Origin: Paraburkholderia graminis C4D1M
Lineage (GTDB): Bacteria > Pseudomonadota > Gammaproteobacteria > Burkholderiales > Burkholderiaceae
Assembly (NCBI RefSeq): GCF_000172415.1
Contig: NZ_ABLD01000006.1
Location: 124,001 to 188,000 of the forward strand
DNA length: 64,000 nt
Direction of reading: 5' to 3'
Below, piece by piece: positions 26,785-34,755 of the stretch (positions are counted from its first letter, which is position 1; each line of letters starts with the position of its first letter). A program made the position numbers and the translations under genes. Under the pieces are notes generated by a model. It did not search any database, was not told the origin of the DNA, and was given only the letters and a program-made list of their open reading frames with translations.

Positions 26785-27489
26785 CTACCTTTTCACGCGA
26801 CGGCCCACGCTCAGTTGCCAGTAGCGCTCGGTGGCGAACACGTCGTCGTAATTGCCCGGCCCGAACGCCCGCAACTGACTCTGGTATGCGTGAACGGCTT
26901 CGCGCTTGATCTGCGCGCGCCGCTGCATGTCGATCGTGTGGCCGGCGCTCGGATTGGCCGGCGTCGCCACGATGCCGCGCTGCGCCAGATCAGCGAGGCG
27001 TGCCTGCACGACCCCCGGCGTGCGCCGGTGAATCGCTTCCTCATAACCGAACCAGGCGAGATGCGACAGCCGCGGCAGGATCTCGCAGCACGCTTCGAAC
27101 ACGCGCACGTGATCGTCGTGATACAGCCCGAGCGGCATCAGCAACGTGTTGGCCGTGGTTCGATAGATGGTTTCCTCGAGCGCGGCCGCCATTTTGCTGA
27201 TGGACGGCGAATCGGAATACTGGCTTTCGCGAAACGGCATGCGCAGCGGAATGGCGTCGAGCAATTCGAGCGCGCGATTGTCTTCGAACGTGCGCTCGTG
27301 GATCGCCTCGTGGGCGTTGACGAAACCCGACTTTTCATCCCATTCGGTGTGCATCGTATGCTCGGGCGGCGCGGCGAATACCGTGCAGACCGCGGCGTCC
27401 GGATGCGCAGCGAGCAATGCGCCGCAACTGAAGACGGCGTCGTCGAAATGCGGTGACACGATGAACAGGCGCGGGCTGGTTTCGCTCAT
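26785..27489 (-). CDS. PIG-L (LmbE-like) deacetylase family protein
   Basis: Zinc-dependent N-deacetylase of the PIG-L/LmbE family, which removes acetyl groups from GlcNAc-type substrates in many pathways. The 234-residue protein shows the metal-binding PHFDDAVFSCG at residues 13-23 (PHxDD motif) and the later histidine motif GLYHDDHVRV (about residue 145). The substrate is unknown; the gene is not in a recognisable biosynthetic operon. The C-terminus (VFATERYWQLSVG) is as in the family. Confidence 0.85.
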   Translation of the reverse strand: MSETSPRLFIVSPHFDDAVFSCGALLAAHPDAAVCTVFAAPPEHTMHTEWDEKSGFVNAHEAIHERTFEDNRALELLDAIPLRMPFRESQYSDSPSISKMAAALEETIYRTTANTLLMPLGLYHDDHVRVFEACCEILPRLSHLAWFGYEEAIHRRTPGVVQARLADLAQRGIVATPANPSAGHTIDMQRRAQIKREAVHAYQSQLRAFGPGNYDDVFATERYWQLSVGRRVKR

Positions 27490-27593
27490 GGGCAGTCGGT
27501 GGTTTCGAACGCGTGCGCCGCTTCAACGACGGCGTAGCGTTGCGTGACAATCGCGGCGTCACATCAGCTTAGGCGGAATTGGAACGAGTTGCG

Positions 27594-27660
27594 CGGTTGA
27601 TTCGCGGTCGGTTTGCGGTTCATTCGCGGTCGGTTCACTGTCGGTTCGCCGTTCTGCGGC
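27594..27660. repeat. degenerate short tandem repeat between PIG-L and udgX
   Basis: Repeated GGTCGGTT / TTCGCGGT / TTTGCGGTT words follow one another in this noncoding stretch. The copies are imperfect and no unit length holds throughout. It belongs to a wider cluster of simple repeats around udgX. Confidence 0.4.
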
Positions 27661-27737
27661 GCTCATGCATAGCTACGAGTGTTTGCGCAAGCCATGTGCC
27701 TGTGCACGCCCGAGCGACGTCCTGGCTTAGGCGGTTG

Positions 27738-29549
27738 TCACCGACGCTCGGAAGCGTCGCCCGCCAGTCCCGCCGCCCACCTGAACGCAGTCGCGATTCT
27801 TGCGACGATGTCGTCGCGCAAACGCGGGTCGGCGGTCCTCAACGCATAGGCCGGATGCCAGGTCGGCACGATGATGCGCCCGCCATGACTGATCGTGCGC
27901 CCCGCATATTCCGACAGGTTGACGTGCGCGCCGGTCAGCGCTCTCAACGCCGTCGGGCCTAACGCGACGACCACCCGCGGCGCAAGCTGCGCGAGTTCTT
28001 TGTCGAGCCAATACTGACAGGCTTCCACCTCGCGTTGGGCGGGCGTGCGATGAATGCGCTCGCGGCCGACGATCTCCCACTTGTAATGCTTGACCGCATA
28101 CGTCAGATAGAGCGCCGCGCGTTCGAGCCCGGCGCGGGCGAGCACGCTGTCGAGCAACTGACCGGCCGGTCCGGTGAAGGGCACGCCGTGCTGGTTTTCA
28201 TACTCGCCAGGTTGCTCGCCGACGACCATGATTGGGGGACTGGCGGGGGTGGAACCTGCATGCGCATTGGCGTTGGCACTCACGCAGCCGCCCGCAGCCG
28301 CACCCGCAGCCGCACCCGCACCCGCACCCGCACCCGCACCCGCACCCGCACCCGCACCCGCACCCGCACCCGCACCCGCACCCGCACCCGCACCCGCACC
28401 CGCACCCGCACCGAGCACCGGCTGCTTCGCGTTGCGCCATAACGCGCAACGCCGGCACGTATCGAGCGGACCGGTGGGCTCGCGCAGCGGTGGCGTCAGC
28501 GCGGAATATCCCGCCGGCGGAGCAGCCGGTACGGTCACAACAGCGTTTTGTCCGCGACGACAGATGCGCTCGCGCGCGAGTTGCGCGGGCAACGGCGGCC
28601 CTTCGGGCGGGGCTCTCCAGTACCGAAGCGGCACCGGCGGCGTCTCGCCGCTGACGGCTTCCTCGTAGTAGCCGAGCCAGAGCGCTTCAGTGGACTCGCT
28701 GGTGACGGCTTCGCCCGACATTGCGTCTTCGGTCGGAACGTCGACGCTGTGCTCAGACACCGCCTGCGATATGTGCAGCAGCATGCCGTTCCAGAGCGCG
28801 GCGCCTCGTGGCGTGGCCAGCATCCATGTCGAGTAGCCCATGCGCGCCGCGAAGCGCTCGGCCGCGTACTCGAGCAGATCGTGATGCGGTTCGTACCAGC
28901 CGACGAACTCGGGCGGTCCCATCGACGGATCGCGTCTTCTGAACAAGGTCAGGTTCAGCATGTCCTCGGTTTCATGCTCGACGGCGCGCACGCGCTGATC
29001 GAGCAATGCGCCGTCGCTGTCGCCGAGGTCGAGGACTTCGCGTTCGCCGCGTGTCCAGCGCCAGAGGACTCGATAGAGCAGCGCCCAGCGGTCGGGCGCG
29101 CGGAAGCAGGCGGCCGCTTTCAGCCAGGCGAGTAGCTCGCGTGGGATGGCGGTTGTTGCCGCGAGGGTGCTTGATGCGTCCGGGGTTGCTGACGCGTGAG
29201 ACGGGTGCGATGCGGCCGACGCGTGCGAGGCTTGCAACATGTCCGACGCATCCGACGCATCCGACGCATCCGACGCATCCGACACATCCGACGCATCCGA
29301 CGCATCCGACGCATCCGGCGAACCCGACCCACCCGACCCACCCGACCCACCCGACCCACCCGACGCATCGGCAAGCGGCTGACTTAGCGTCGCGCCCGTG
29401 CCATTGCAACCGATGGCGCTCGCAGGCTCCGGCGCCGTCTTCGGGCACTCAATCCATTCGATCCGCTCCGGCTGCACGCCATGCCGCAACGACAAGCGTG
29501 CGGTGTCGCGCCAGGCGCTGAAAGACGGGTAAATGAAAATGCGATTCAT
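27738..29549 (-). CDS. udgX: UdgX-family uracil-DNA binding protein with N-terminal DUF4130 domain
   Basis: UdgX is an uracil-DNA glycosylase-fold protein that excises uracil and stays covalently bound to the site through a histidine. The protein is about 603 residues: DUF4130-type region (start, and about 135-330), then the UDG domain with cysteines for a 4Fe-4S cluster (DTCRRC), VVGEQPGEYE (about 445), the UdgX loop GRERIHRTP with the crosslinking His (about 501), and WHPAYALR. Two in-frame simple repeats enlarge it: Gly-Gly-Ser/Asp-Ala-Ser near 63-103 and Gly-Ala near 380-415. A LexA box lies 58 bases upstream. The radical-SAM partner often found beside this family is absent. Confidence 0.9.
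   Translation of the reverse strand: MNRIFIYPSFSAWRDTARLSLRHGVQPERIEWIECPKTAPEPASAIGCNGTGATLSQPLADASGGSGGSGGSGGSGSPDASDASDASDVSDASDASDASDASDMLQASHASAASHPSHASATPDASSTLAATTAIPRELLAWLKAAACFRAPDRWALLYRVLWRWTRGEREVLDLGDSDGALLDQRVRAVEHETEDMLNLTLFRRRDPSMGPPEFVGWYEPHHDLLEYAAERFAARMGYSTWMLATPRGAALWNGMLLHISQAVSEHSVDVPTEDAMSGEAVTSESTEALWLGYYEEAVSGETPPVPLRYWRAPPEGPPLPAQLARERICRRGQNAVVTVPAAPPAGYSALTPPLREPTGPLDTCRRCALWRNAKQPVLGAGAGAGAGAGAGAGAGAGAGAGAGAGAGAGAGAAAGAAAGGCVSANANAHAGSTPASPPIMVVGEQPGEYENQHGVPFTGPAGQLLDSVLARAGLERAALYLTYAVKHYKWEIVGRERIHRTPAQREVEACQYWLDKELAQLAPRVVVALGPTALRALTGAHVNLSEYAGRTISHGGRIIVPTWHPAYALRTADPRLRDDIVARIATAFRWAAGLAGDASERR
28315..28410. repeat. 16 perfect copies of CCCGCA inside udgX
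   Basis: A 96-base uninterrupted array of the hexamer CCCGCA, followed by related imperfect units on its left flank (28275-28314). On the coding strand it encodes alternating Gly-Ala. The unit is a multiple of three, so copy-number change would alter linker length, not frame. Confidence 0.95.
29245..29361. repeat. 9-base tandem repeat (13 units) inside udgX
   Basis: Seven GACGCATCC and one GACACATCC are followed by one GGCGAACCC and four GACCCACCC, thirteen contiguous nonamers. They encode Asp-Ala-Ser and Gly-Gly-Ser linkers near the protein's N-terminus. All units are in frame. Two sub-arrays with different unit sequences suggest separate expansions. Confidence 0.95.
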
Positions 29550-29607
29550 GCGAAAGGGTTGCGGCCGGGGGCACGCGGCGAGCGGCAGCTAGCGGCGCGT
29601 TAAAATA

Positions 29608-29623
29608 CTGTATGGATATACAG
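29608..29623 (-). promoter_or_regulatory. LexA (SOS) box upstream of udgX
   Basis: CTGTATGGATATACAG keeps both CTG and CAG halves and the extended symmetry TACTG...CAGTA. It ends 58 bases before the udgX start codon, placing udgX in the SOS regulon. The same motif type occurs at 17042-17057. Confidence 0.85.
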
Positions 29624-29777
29624 TATGCGCCCAAGCTTGGCGTCGACGCAAGCCTGCGGTTTGCTGCACGCCAAGGCTCACGGCCAGCGCACAGCGGGCA
29701 GGGGCCAACGCCCTGCGCCGAACGCGGAACACCAACGCCGTACGCCGTACGCCGTACGTCGCACGCCAAACGCCAAA

Positions 29778-29833
29778 CGCCCAACGCCCAACGCCCAACG
29801 CCCAACGCCCAACGCCCAACGCCCAACGCCCAA
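29778..29833. repeat. eight copies of the heptamer CGCCCAA
   Basis: Eight exact CGCCCAA units follow two diverged CGCCAAA units. The array is noncoding and not a multiple of three, so length change would not affect a protein. It lies upstream of udgX beyond its LexA box. Confidence 0.9.
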
Positions 29834-29872
29834 CGTCAACTGCCCGACCCCGCACACCCGCCCGACTCCACA

Positions 29873-30532
29873 CTAACCCGCTTCTCGCCGGAACGACCGC
29901 TCAACGCCCAACCCACTCACCCCCAACCCACTCACCCCCCCACCCCCCGGCAAAATCCCCCCGGCGTATCCACATTCCCCGCCAAAACCCCCGCATCGTC
30001 GACATCCAGCCGCACCACACGCCCAAGACATCAGCAATGAACGCGCGCCGCTGTCCCCATCGAGCGACATCAGCGCCTCGCGATGCTCCGCGCCAAACCC
30101 CACCGGATGCCCACGCTGCCCTTCATAAAACGGCGCGACGATAGACGCCCCGCCGTCGAGCGTGCGCGCAACGGCTTCGATCGTCGAAGGCTGGATGCGC
30201 GGCATGTCGGCGAGCGCGACGATCCAGCCTTCGGCGTCGTCGCTGGCGTCGATGCCCGCGGCGAGGCTCGCGCCCATACCGCGTTCGGCGGCGGCCGCGA
30301 ACACCACGTCGCAACCGGCCTCGTTCAGCAGACGCGCGAGCGCTTCGGCGCCCGGCCGCACCACGGCCAGCACCGTCGGCACGACCAGCAACAGCCGGCG
30401 CGCGGCTTCGTGGGCGAGCGGCGTGCCGTCGGGCAGTCGCGCGAGCAGCTTGTTTTGCACGCCCTGCGGATCGAAGCGCGAGCCGACGCCTGCGGCGAGC
30501 AAGATGCCAGTGGCAAGCGACGAGTAAGCCAT
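29873..30532 (-). CDS. MobA/MocA-like nucleotidyltransferase with frameshifted C-terminus
   Basis: NTP transferase of the MobA-like family; next to a molybdenum hydroxylase it would be the MocA type that adds CMP to molybdopterin to make the cytosine dinucleotide cofactor. Start at ATG complement 30530-30532 (MAYSSLATGILLAAGVGSRF). Seen: the nucleotide-binding LAAGVGSRF, ALADMPRIQPSTI and GHPVGFGAEHREAL. After GDSGARSLLMSW (about 30040) the frame becomes Gly/Cys-rich nonsense, while the next frame encodes the expected RLDVDDAGVLAGNVDTP ending. So the last 40-50 codons are frameshifted, by mutation or sequence error in G-rich DNA. Confidence 0.75.
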   Translation of the reverse strand: MAYSSLATGILLAAGVGSRFDPQGVQNKLLARLPDGTPLAHEAARRLLLVVPTVLAVVRPGAEALARLLNEAGCDVVFAAAAERGMGASLAAGIDASDDAEGWIVALADMPRIQPSTIEAVARTLDGGASIVAPFYEGQRGHPVGFGAEHREALMSLDGDSGARSLLMSWACGAAGCRRCGGFGGECGYAGGILPGGGGVSGLGVSGLGVERSFRREAG

Positions 30533-30607
30533 GAGCGGGCACCGGAGAATGAAAGTGCCTCCGATTGTGCGGCGCAATGCAACCCGAGGCAAGCGCCCGC
30601 CATGCGT

Positions 30608-32830
30608 TCAGACGCGCGTCGGCTGCATCACCTTGTCGAGCGTCACCGGCAGATCGCGCACGCGCACACCGGTCGCGTGATACACCGCGTTCGCGAGCGC
30701 CGCGCACACGCCCGTAATGCCGATTTCGCCGATGCCGCGCACGCCGAGCGAATTGATATACGGGTCCGGCCGGTCGAGAAACGTGATGTCGAGCGAGCCG
30801 ATGTCCGCGTTCACCGGCACGTGATATTCCGCGAGGTTCGCGTTCGTGAAGCGCCCATAGCGCGTGTCGAGCGACGACTCTTCCTGCAACGCCGCGCCCA
30901 CGCCCCACACAATGCCGCCGAGCATCTGGCTGCGCGCCGTCTTCTCGTTGAGCACGCGCCCAACGTCATACACGGCGACGACGCGCGGCACGCGAATCGT
31001 GCCGAGGTCCGCATCCACGCGCACTTCGACGAACACCGCGCCGAACGAGTGAAACGAGTACTTCTGCTTTTCGTCGCCCGGTTTGACGGTGGACGTCGCC
31101 TCGATCGGCTTGCCGCCCGCACGCGCGATGATCGCCGCGGCCGGATCGCGCTTCGCCGGTTGCGAGCGGCTCGTCACCCAGCCGTTTTCCACGGTGATGT
31201 CGTCGGGCGCGATGCCGTGCACCGGCGACGCCGGGTCCGCCAACGCGAGCGCGATCAACTGCGCGCGCGCCGCGTTGGCGGCGTCCCGCACGGCCGGCGC
31301 AACGCTCGCCGCCGACTGCGATCCGCCCGACACCGGCGCCTTCGGCAGCGACGAATCGCCGAGCGCGAAGTGGATGTTCTCCGGCGCGAAGCCGAGCGCA
31401 TCGGCGGCGACCTGGGTCATCACCGTGTAAGTGCCCGTGCCGATGTCCTGCGTGCCCGACGCCACCATCGCCGTGCCGTCCGGCAGGATTCGCGCGATCG
31501 CGCCGGCTTCGCTGCGATTGGCCGGATACGTGCATGTCGCCATGCCCATGCCGATCAGCGTGTTGCCGTCGCGCATCGAACGTGGCGTGGGATTGCGCCG
31601 CGACCAGCCGAATTTTTCCGCGCCGACCTGATAGCACTCGCGCAACGATTTGCCCGACCACGGCTTGTTTTCCTGCGGATCGGCTTCCGCGTAGTTCTTC
31701 AGGCGCAGTGCAAGCGGGTCCATCCTGAGCGCGACGGCCAACTCGTCCATTGCCGATTCGAGCGCGAACGAGCCGGTCGTCTCGCCGGGCGCGCGCATGA
31801 AGGTCGGCGTGCCGACGTTCAGCGGCACGAGCCGGTGCGTGGTCACCTGATTGGGCACCGCGTACAACATGCGCGTGACCATGCAGCAGGTCTCGGTCCA
31901 GTCTTCGATCATCGACGTATTCGAAATGCTGTCGTGACGTATCGCGGTGAGCGTGCCGTCGCGCCGCGCGGCCAGCACGAGGTGCTGTTCCGTGTGCGGG
32001 CGCGCGCCGACCGGACCGAACATCTGCGGCCGCTCGAGCACGAGCCGCACCGGACGTCCTGTCTGTTTCGCCGCCATCGCGCACAACGACACATGCGACC
32101 ACGACGAGCCCTTGCACCCAAAGCCGCCGCCGACGAACGGCGAAATCACGCGCACGTCGCCGGGCGAAATGCCGAGCGTCTTCGCCACTGCCTGAGCTTC
32201 GCCGCTCACGCCTTGCGTCGAATCGTAGAGCGTGAGTTGCGGGCCGTCCCAACGCGCCATGGTCGCGTGCGGCTCCATCGGGTTGTGATGCTCGATCGGC
32301 GTCGTGTACGTCGCGTCGATATGCACGGCGGCGCTTCGCATGCCGTCGTCGAAACTGCCGCGCTGCGTATCCGTTTGACGTCCCTGCGGTTTGTCGGGCG
32401 CATGCGCGTTGGCCTTCGCCTGCGCAAAGTCGAGCGTGGCCGCGCTCGCCCGATACGTGATGTGCAACTGACGCGCGGCGTCGGTCGCATGCTCGAGCGT
32501 ATCGGCGACGACCACCGCAACCGGCTCGTTGTTGTAATGCACTTCGTTGTCCTGCAACAGCGACAGCCGACGCCCCGCGGGCGGCGCCAATTGCGCCTTG
32601 CCGCCGTTCGGCAGACGCGGCGCGTTCTCATGCGTCATCACCAGCAACACGCCGGGCACGGCTTGCGCGCGGCTCGCATCGATCGATGCAATGGTGCCGC
32701 GTGCAATCGTGCTCGTGACGAGCACCGCATGCGCCAGACGCGCCTCCGGGAACTCCGCCGCATAGCGCGCTTCGCCGGTTACTTTCAGCAGACCGTCGGT
32801 ACGGTCGAACGGTTGACCGATCAGATTCAT
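30608..32830 (-). CDS. paoC: molybdopterin-binding subunit of a periplasmic aldehyde oxidoreductase (PaoC-like)
   Basis: Large catalytic subunit of a xanthine-oxidase-family aldehyde oxidoreductase, 740 residues, the normal PaoC size. It oxidises aldehydes to acids at a molybdenum cytosine dinucleotide centre. Seen: TGEARYAAEFP at the N-terminus, FVGGGFGCKGSSWSHV (cofactor loop), MRAPGETTGSFALESAMDELA, GTQDIGTGTYTVMTQ, and near the C-terminus GVRGIGEIGITGV with the catalytic Glu. It has no signal peptide, as expected, since the complex is exported by the Tat signal of the iron-sulfur subunit. It overlaps the FAD subunit gene by 4 bases. Confidence 0.92.
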   Translation of the reverse strand: MNLIGQPFDRTDGLLKVTGEARYAAEFPEARLAHAVLVTSTIARGTIASIDASRAQAVPGVLLVMTHENAPRLPNGGKAQLAPPAGRRLSLLQDNEVHYNNEPVAVVVADTLEHATDAARQLHITYRASAATLDFAQAKANAHAPDKPQGRQTDTQRGSFDDGMRSAAVHIDATYTTPIEHHNPMEPHATMARWDGPQLTLYDSTQGVSGEAQAVAKTLGISPGDVRVISPFVGGGFGCKGSSWSHVSLCAMAAKQTGRPVRLVLERPQMFGPVGARPHTEQHLVLAARRDGTLTAIRHDSISNTSMIEDWTETCCMVTRMLYAVPNQVTTHRLVPLNVGTPTFMRAPGETTGSFALESAMDELAVALRMDPLALRLKNYAEADPQENKPWSGKSLRECYQVGAEKFGWSRRNPTPRSMRDGNTLIGMGMATCTYPANRSEAGAIARILPDGTAMVASGTQDIGTGTYTVMTQVAADALGFAPENIHFALGDSSLPKAPVSGGSQSAASVAPAVRDAANAARAQLIALALADPASPVHGIAPDDITVENGWVTSRSQPAKRDPAAAIIARAGGKPIEATSTVKPGDEKQKYSFHSFGAVFVEVRVDADLGTIRVPRVVAVYDVGRVLNEKTARSQMLGGIVWGVGAALQEESSLDTRYGRFTNANLAEYHVPVNADIGSLDITFLDRPDPYINSLGVRGIGEIGITGVCAALANAVYHATGVRVRDLPVTLDKVMQPTRV

Positions 32831-33828
32831 GCGAGACCTCCCGGCCGGCCCGCTGCTTCGTTCACGGCGCGCACGATTGCGCGTTGCGCGAGCTGCACCT
32901 TGAAGCGGTTATCGCGCAGCGGCCTGGCATCGTTCAACGCGGCCGCAGCGGCGCGGTTCAGCGTGGCTTGCGTGAGCGGCTGGCCGTTCAGTAGCTGCTC
33001 GGCGGCACTTGCTCGCCAGGGCTTGTGCGCGACGCCGCCGAGTGCGATGCGCGCGGTCTGCACGCGCTCGCCATCCATCTGTAATGCGGCGGCGACCGAC
33101 ACCAATGCAAATGCGTAACTGGCGCGGTCACGCACTTTCAGATAATGCGAATGCCCGCTGAAAAGCGGTGGCGGAAGATCGACCGCGGTGATCAATTCGC
33201 CTGGGCGCAGCGTGGTATCGACATCGGGCCTGTCGCCCGGAAGCCGATGAAATTCCGCGATTGGAATGCTTCGTTCGCCAGTCGGCCCACTTACGCGCAC
33301 GACAGCGTCGAGTGCCGCGAGCGCGACGCTCATATCCGACGGATTCACCGCGACGCACTGCGGACTCGCGCCGAGAATCGCGTGCATGCGGTTGTGGCCT
33401 TCGAGAGCCGCACAGCCGCTGCCCGGCGTGCGCTTGTTGCACTGTGAAAACGCGGTGTCGTAAAAGTAGCCGCAGCGCGTACGTTGCAGCAGATTTCCGC
33501 CGACGGTCGCCATATTGCGCAATTGCGCCGATGCGCCCGATAGAAACGCCTGCGAGAGCAGCGGATATTGTTCGCGCACCAGCGCATGATTCGCGGCATC
33601 GCTATTGCGCACCAGCGCGCCGATGCGGATGCCGCCGCCAGGCAACGTCGTGATGTCGTCGAGTCCGCCGATATGCGTGATGTCGATGAGCCGCACCGGC
33701 CGTTCGACACCGCCCTTCATCAGATCGAGCAGATTCGTGCCGCCGCCGATGAACACCGCGCCCGGTTGCTGCGCCGCTCGCACTGCGCCGGCGACATCGG
33801 CGGCGCGTTCGTAAGAGATCGCATCCAT
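32827..33828 (-). CDS. paoB: FAD-binding subunit of the aldehyde oxidoreductase (PaoB-like)
   Basis: Middle, electron-transferring FAD subunit of the PaoABC-type complex, 333 residues. The FAD motif VFIGGGTNLLDLMKGGVERP is near residues 25-45, and NMATVGGNLLQRTRC with following cysteines (FSQCNKRTPGSGCAA) marks the extra 4Fe-4S cluster loop characteristic of PaoB. The C-terminal CO-dehydrogenase flavoprotein domain includes FALVSVAAALQMDG and ALGGVAHKPWRA. Gene order iron-sulfur, FAD, molybdopterin matches paoABC of E. coli. Confidence 0.92.
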   Translation of the reverse strand: MDAISYERAADVAGAVRAAQQPGAVFIGGGTNLLDLMKGGVERPVRLIDITHIGGLDDITTLPGGGIRIGALVRNSDAANHALVREQYPLLSQAFLSGASAQLRNMATVGGNLLQRTRCGYFYDTAFSQCNKRTPGSGCAALEGHNRMHAILGASPQCVAVNPSDMSVALAALDAVVRVSGPTGERSIPIAEFHRLPGDRPDVDTTLRPGELITAVDLPPPLFSGHSHYLKVRDRASYAFALVSVAAALQMDGERVQTARIALGGVAHKPWRASAAEQLLNGQPLTQATLNRAAAAALNDARPLRDNRFKVQLAQRAIVRAVNEAAGRPGGLA

Positions 33829-33841
33829 GCTCGTGCTTGCC

Positions 33842-34600
33842 TCACGCGTGATCGTGGTGGTCGTGGTGATCGTGGTCGACGTCGGCGGCGCTCGCGTTCT
33901 GGCCGCTGCCGTTATGCGCGGCGCGGATCGCGGCCACGATGTTCGCGTACGCGCCGCAACGGCAAATATTGCCGCTCATGCGCTCGCGAATTTCGTCGTC
34001 GGAAAGTTTGGTAGGACGTCTACGAATATCCGCGGTCACCACGCTCGCTGCGCCGTTGCGAAACTCTTCGAGCAGCGCAGTCGCCGAGCATAACTGTCCG
34101 GGCGTGCAGTAGCCGCACTGAAACGCATCGTGTTCGATGAACGCGCGTTGCAACGGGCTCAACGCGCCGTTGCTCGCGAGCCCTTCGACCGTGGTGATGG
34201 TCTCGCCTTCGTGCATCACGGCAAGCGTCAGGCATGAGTTGATGCGGCGTCCGTTAGCGATCACCGTGCACGCGCCGCATTGTCCGCGGTCGCAGCCTTT
34301 CTTCGTGCCCATCAGGCCCGCGTACTCGCGCAAGGCATCGAGCAGAGTGACGCGCGGCTCGAGTTGCAACGCATAACTGCGGCCATTCACGTTCAAGGTG
34401 ACGGGCCGGGGCGGGACAGTTTGCGCAGTCCCTGCGGCCGGGGCGACGGGTGCTTGGGTTTGCGCGCGAAGGTGCGGTGCCGCACCGACAGTGGCCGCGG
34501 CTGCAGCCGATTGTAGAAAACGGCGCCGTGAAGGTTGACTCAAGGGCTCACGCAAGGCGGCTTCGTCACCCGAATGTTCACATTCGTTATCTCTTGCCAT
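33842..34600 (-). CDS. paoA: 2Fe-2S subunit of the aldehyde oxidoreductase with Tat signal (PaoA-like)
   Basis: Small iron-sulfur subunit, 252 residues. The N-terminus carries the twin-arginine motif SRRRFLQSAAAAATVG, which would export the folded complex to the periplasm. The plant-ferredoxin-like 2Fe-2S cluster is GCDRGQCGACTV, and the second cluster shows GYCTPGQ and NICRCGAY. The C-terminus ends in a histidine-rich tail (DHDHHDHHDHA) that is not a usual part of the family and could bind metal. It is the first gene of the operon; 13 bases separate it from the FAD subunit. Confidence 0.92.
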   Translation of the reverse strand: MARDNECEHSGDEAALREPLSQPSRRRFLQSAAAAATVGAAPHLRAQTQAPVAPAAGTAQTVPPRPVTLNVNGRSYALQLEPRVTLLDALREYAGLMGTKKGCDRGQCGACTVIANGRRINSCLTLAVMHEGETITTVEGLASNGALSPLQRAFIEHDAFQCGYCTPGQLCSATALLEEFRNGAASVVTADIRRRPTKLSDDEIRERMSGNICRCGAYANIVAAIRAAHNGSGQNASAADVDHDHHDHHDHA

Positions 34601-34755
34601 GACGGTCTATTGACTCCGCTGAAAGGTCAATGCAGGCTGACGATGCGTCGGTATCCGAGGCGTCGCGCTCAGAAGTTCAGCGTAGCAAATCCGGCGCGCT
34701 TGCGTGTACAACGGTTACGCAAAACGGTATTGCACAATAACGGAGACAAGCACAG

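Larger units (their letters stand above)
29550..29872. other. intergenic region between udgX and the MobA-like gene
   Basis: About 320 bases with no convincing gene. It contains the LexA box for udgX at 29608-29623, then a run of repeated short words: GCCGTAC units near 29738-29757 and an eight-copy 7-base array at 29778-29833. It is also the region just after the frameshifted end of the nucleotidyltransferase gene. Confidence 0.6.

Noticed and set aside
28315..29361. Tandem repeats around udgX as a possible CRISPR array
   Set aside because: The repeats are contiguous 6- and 9-base units with no spacers, and they are in frame within a protein-coding gene.
30083..33118. A 1011-codon plus-strand open frame across the aldehyde oxidoreductase genes
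   Set aside because: It is antisense to well-supported paoC and paoB genes and its product is an Arg/His-rich composition with no domain.
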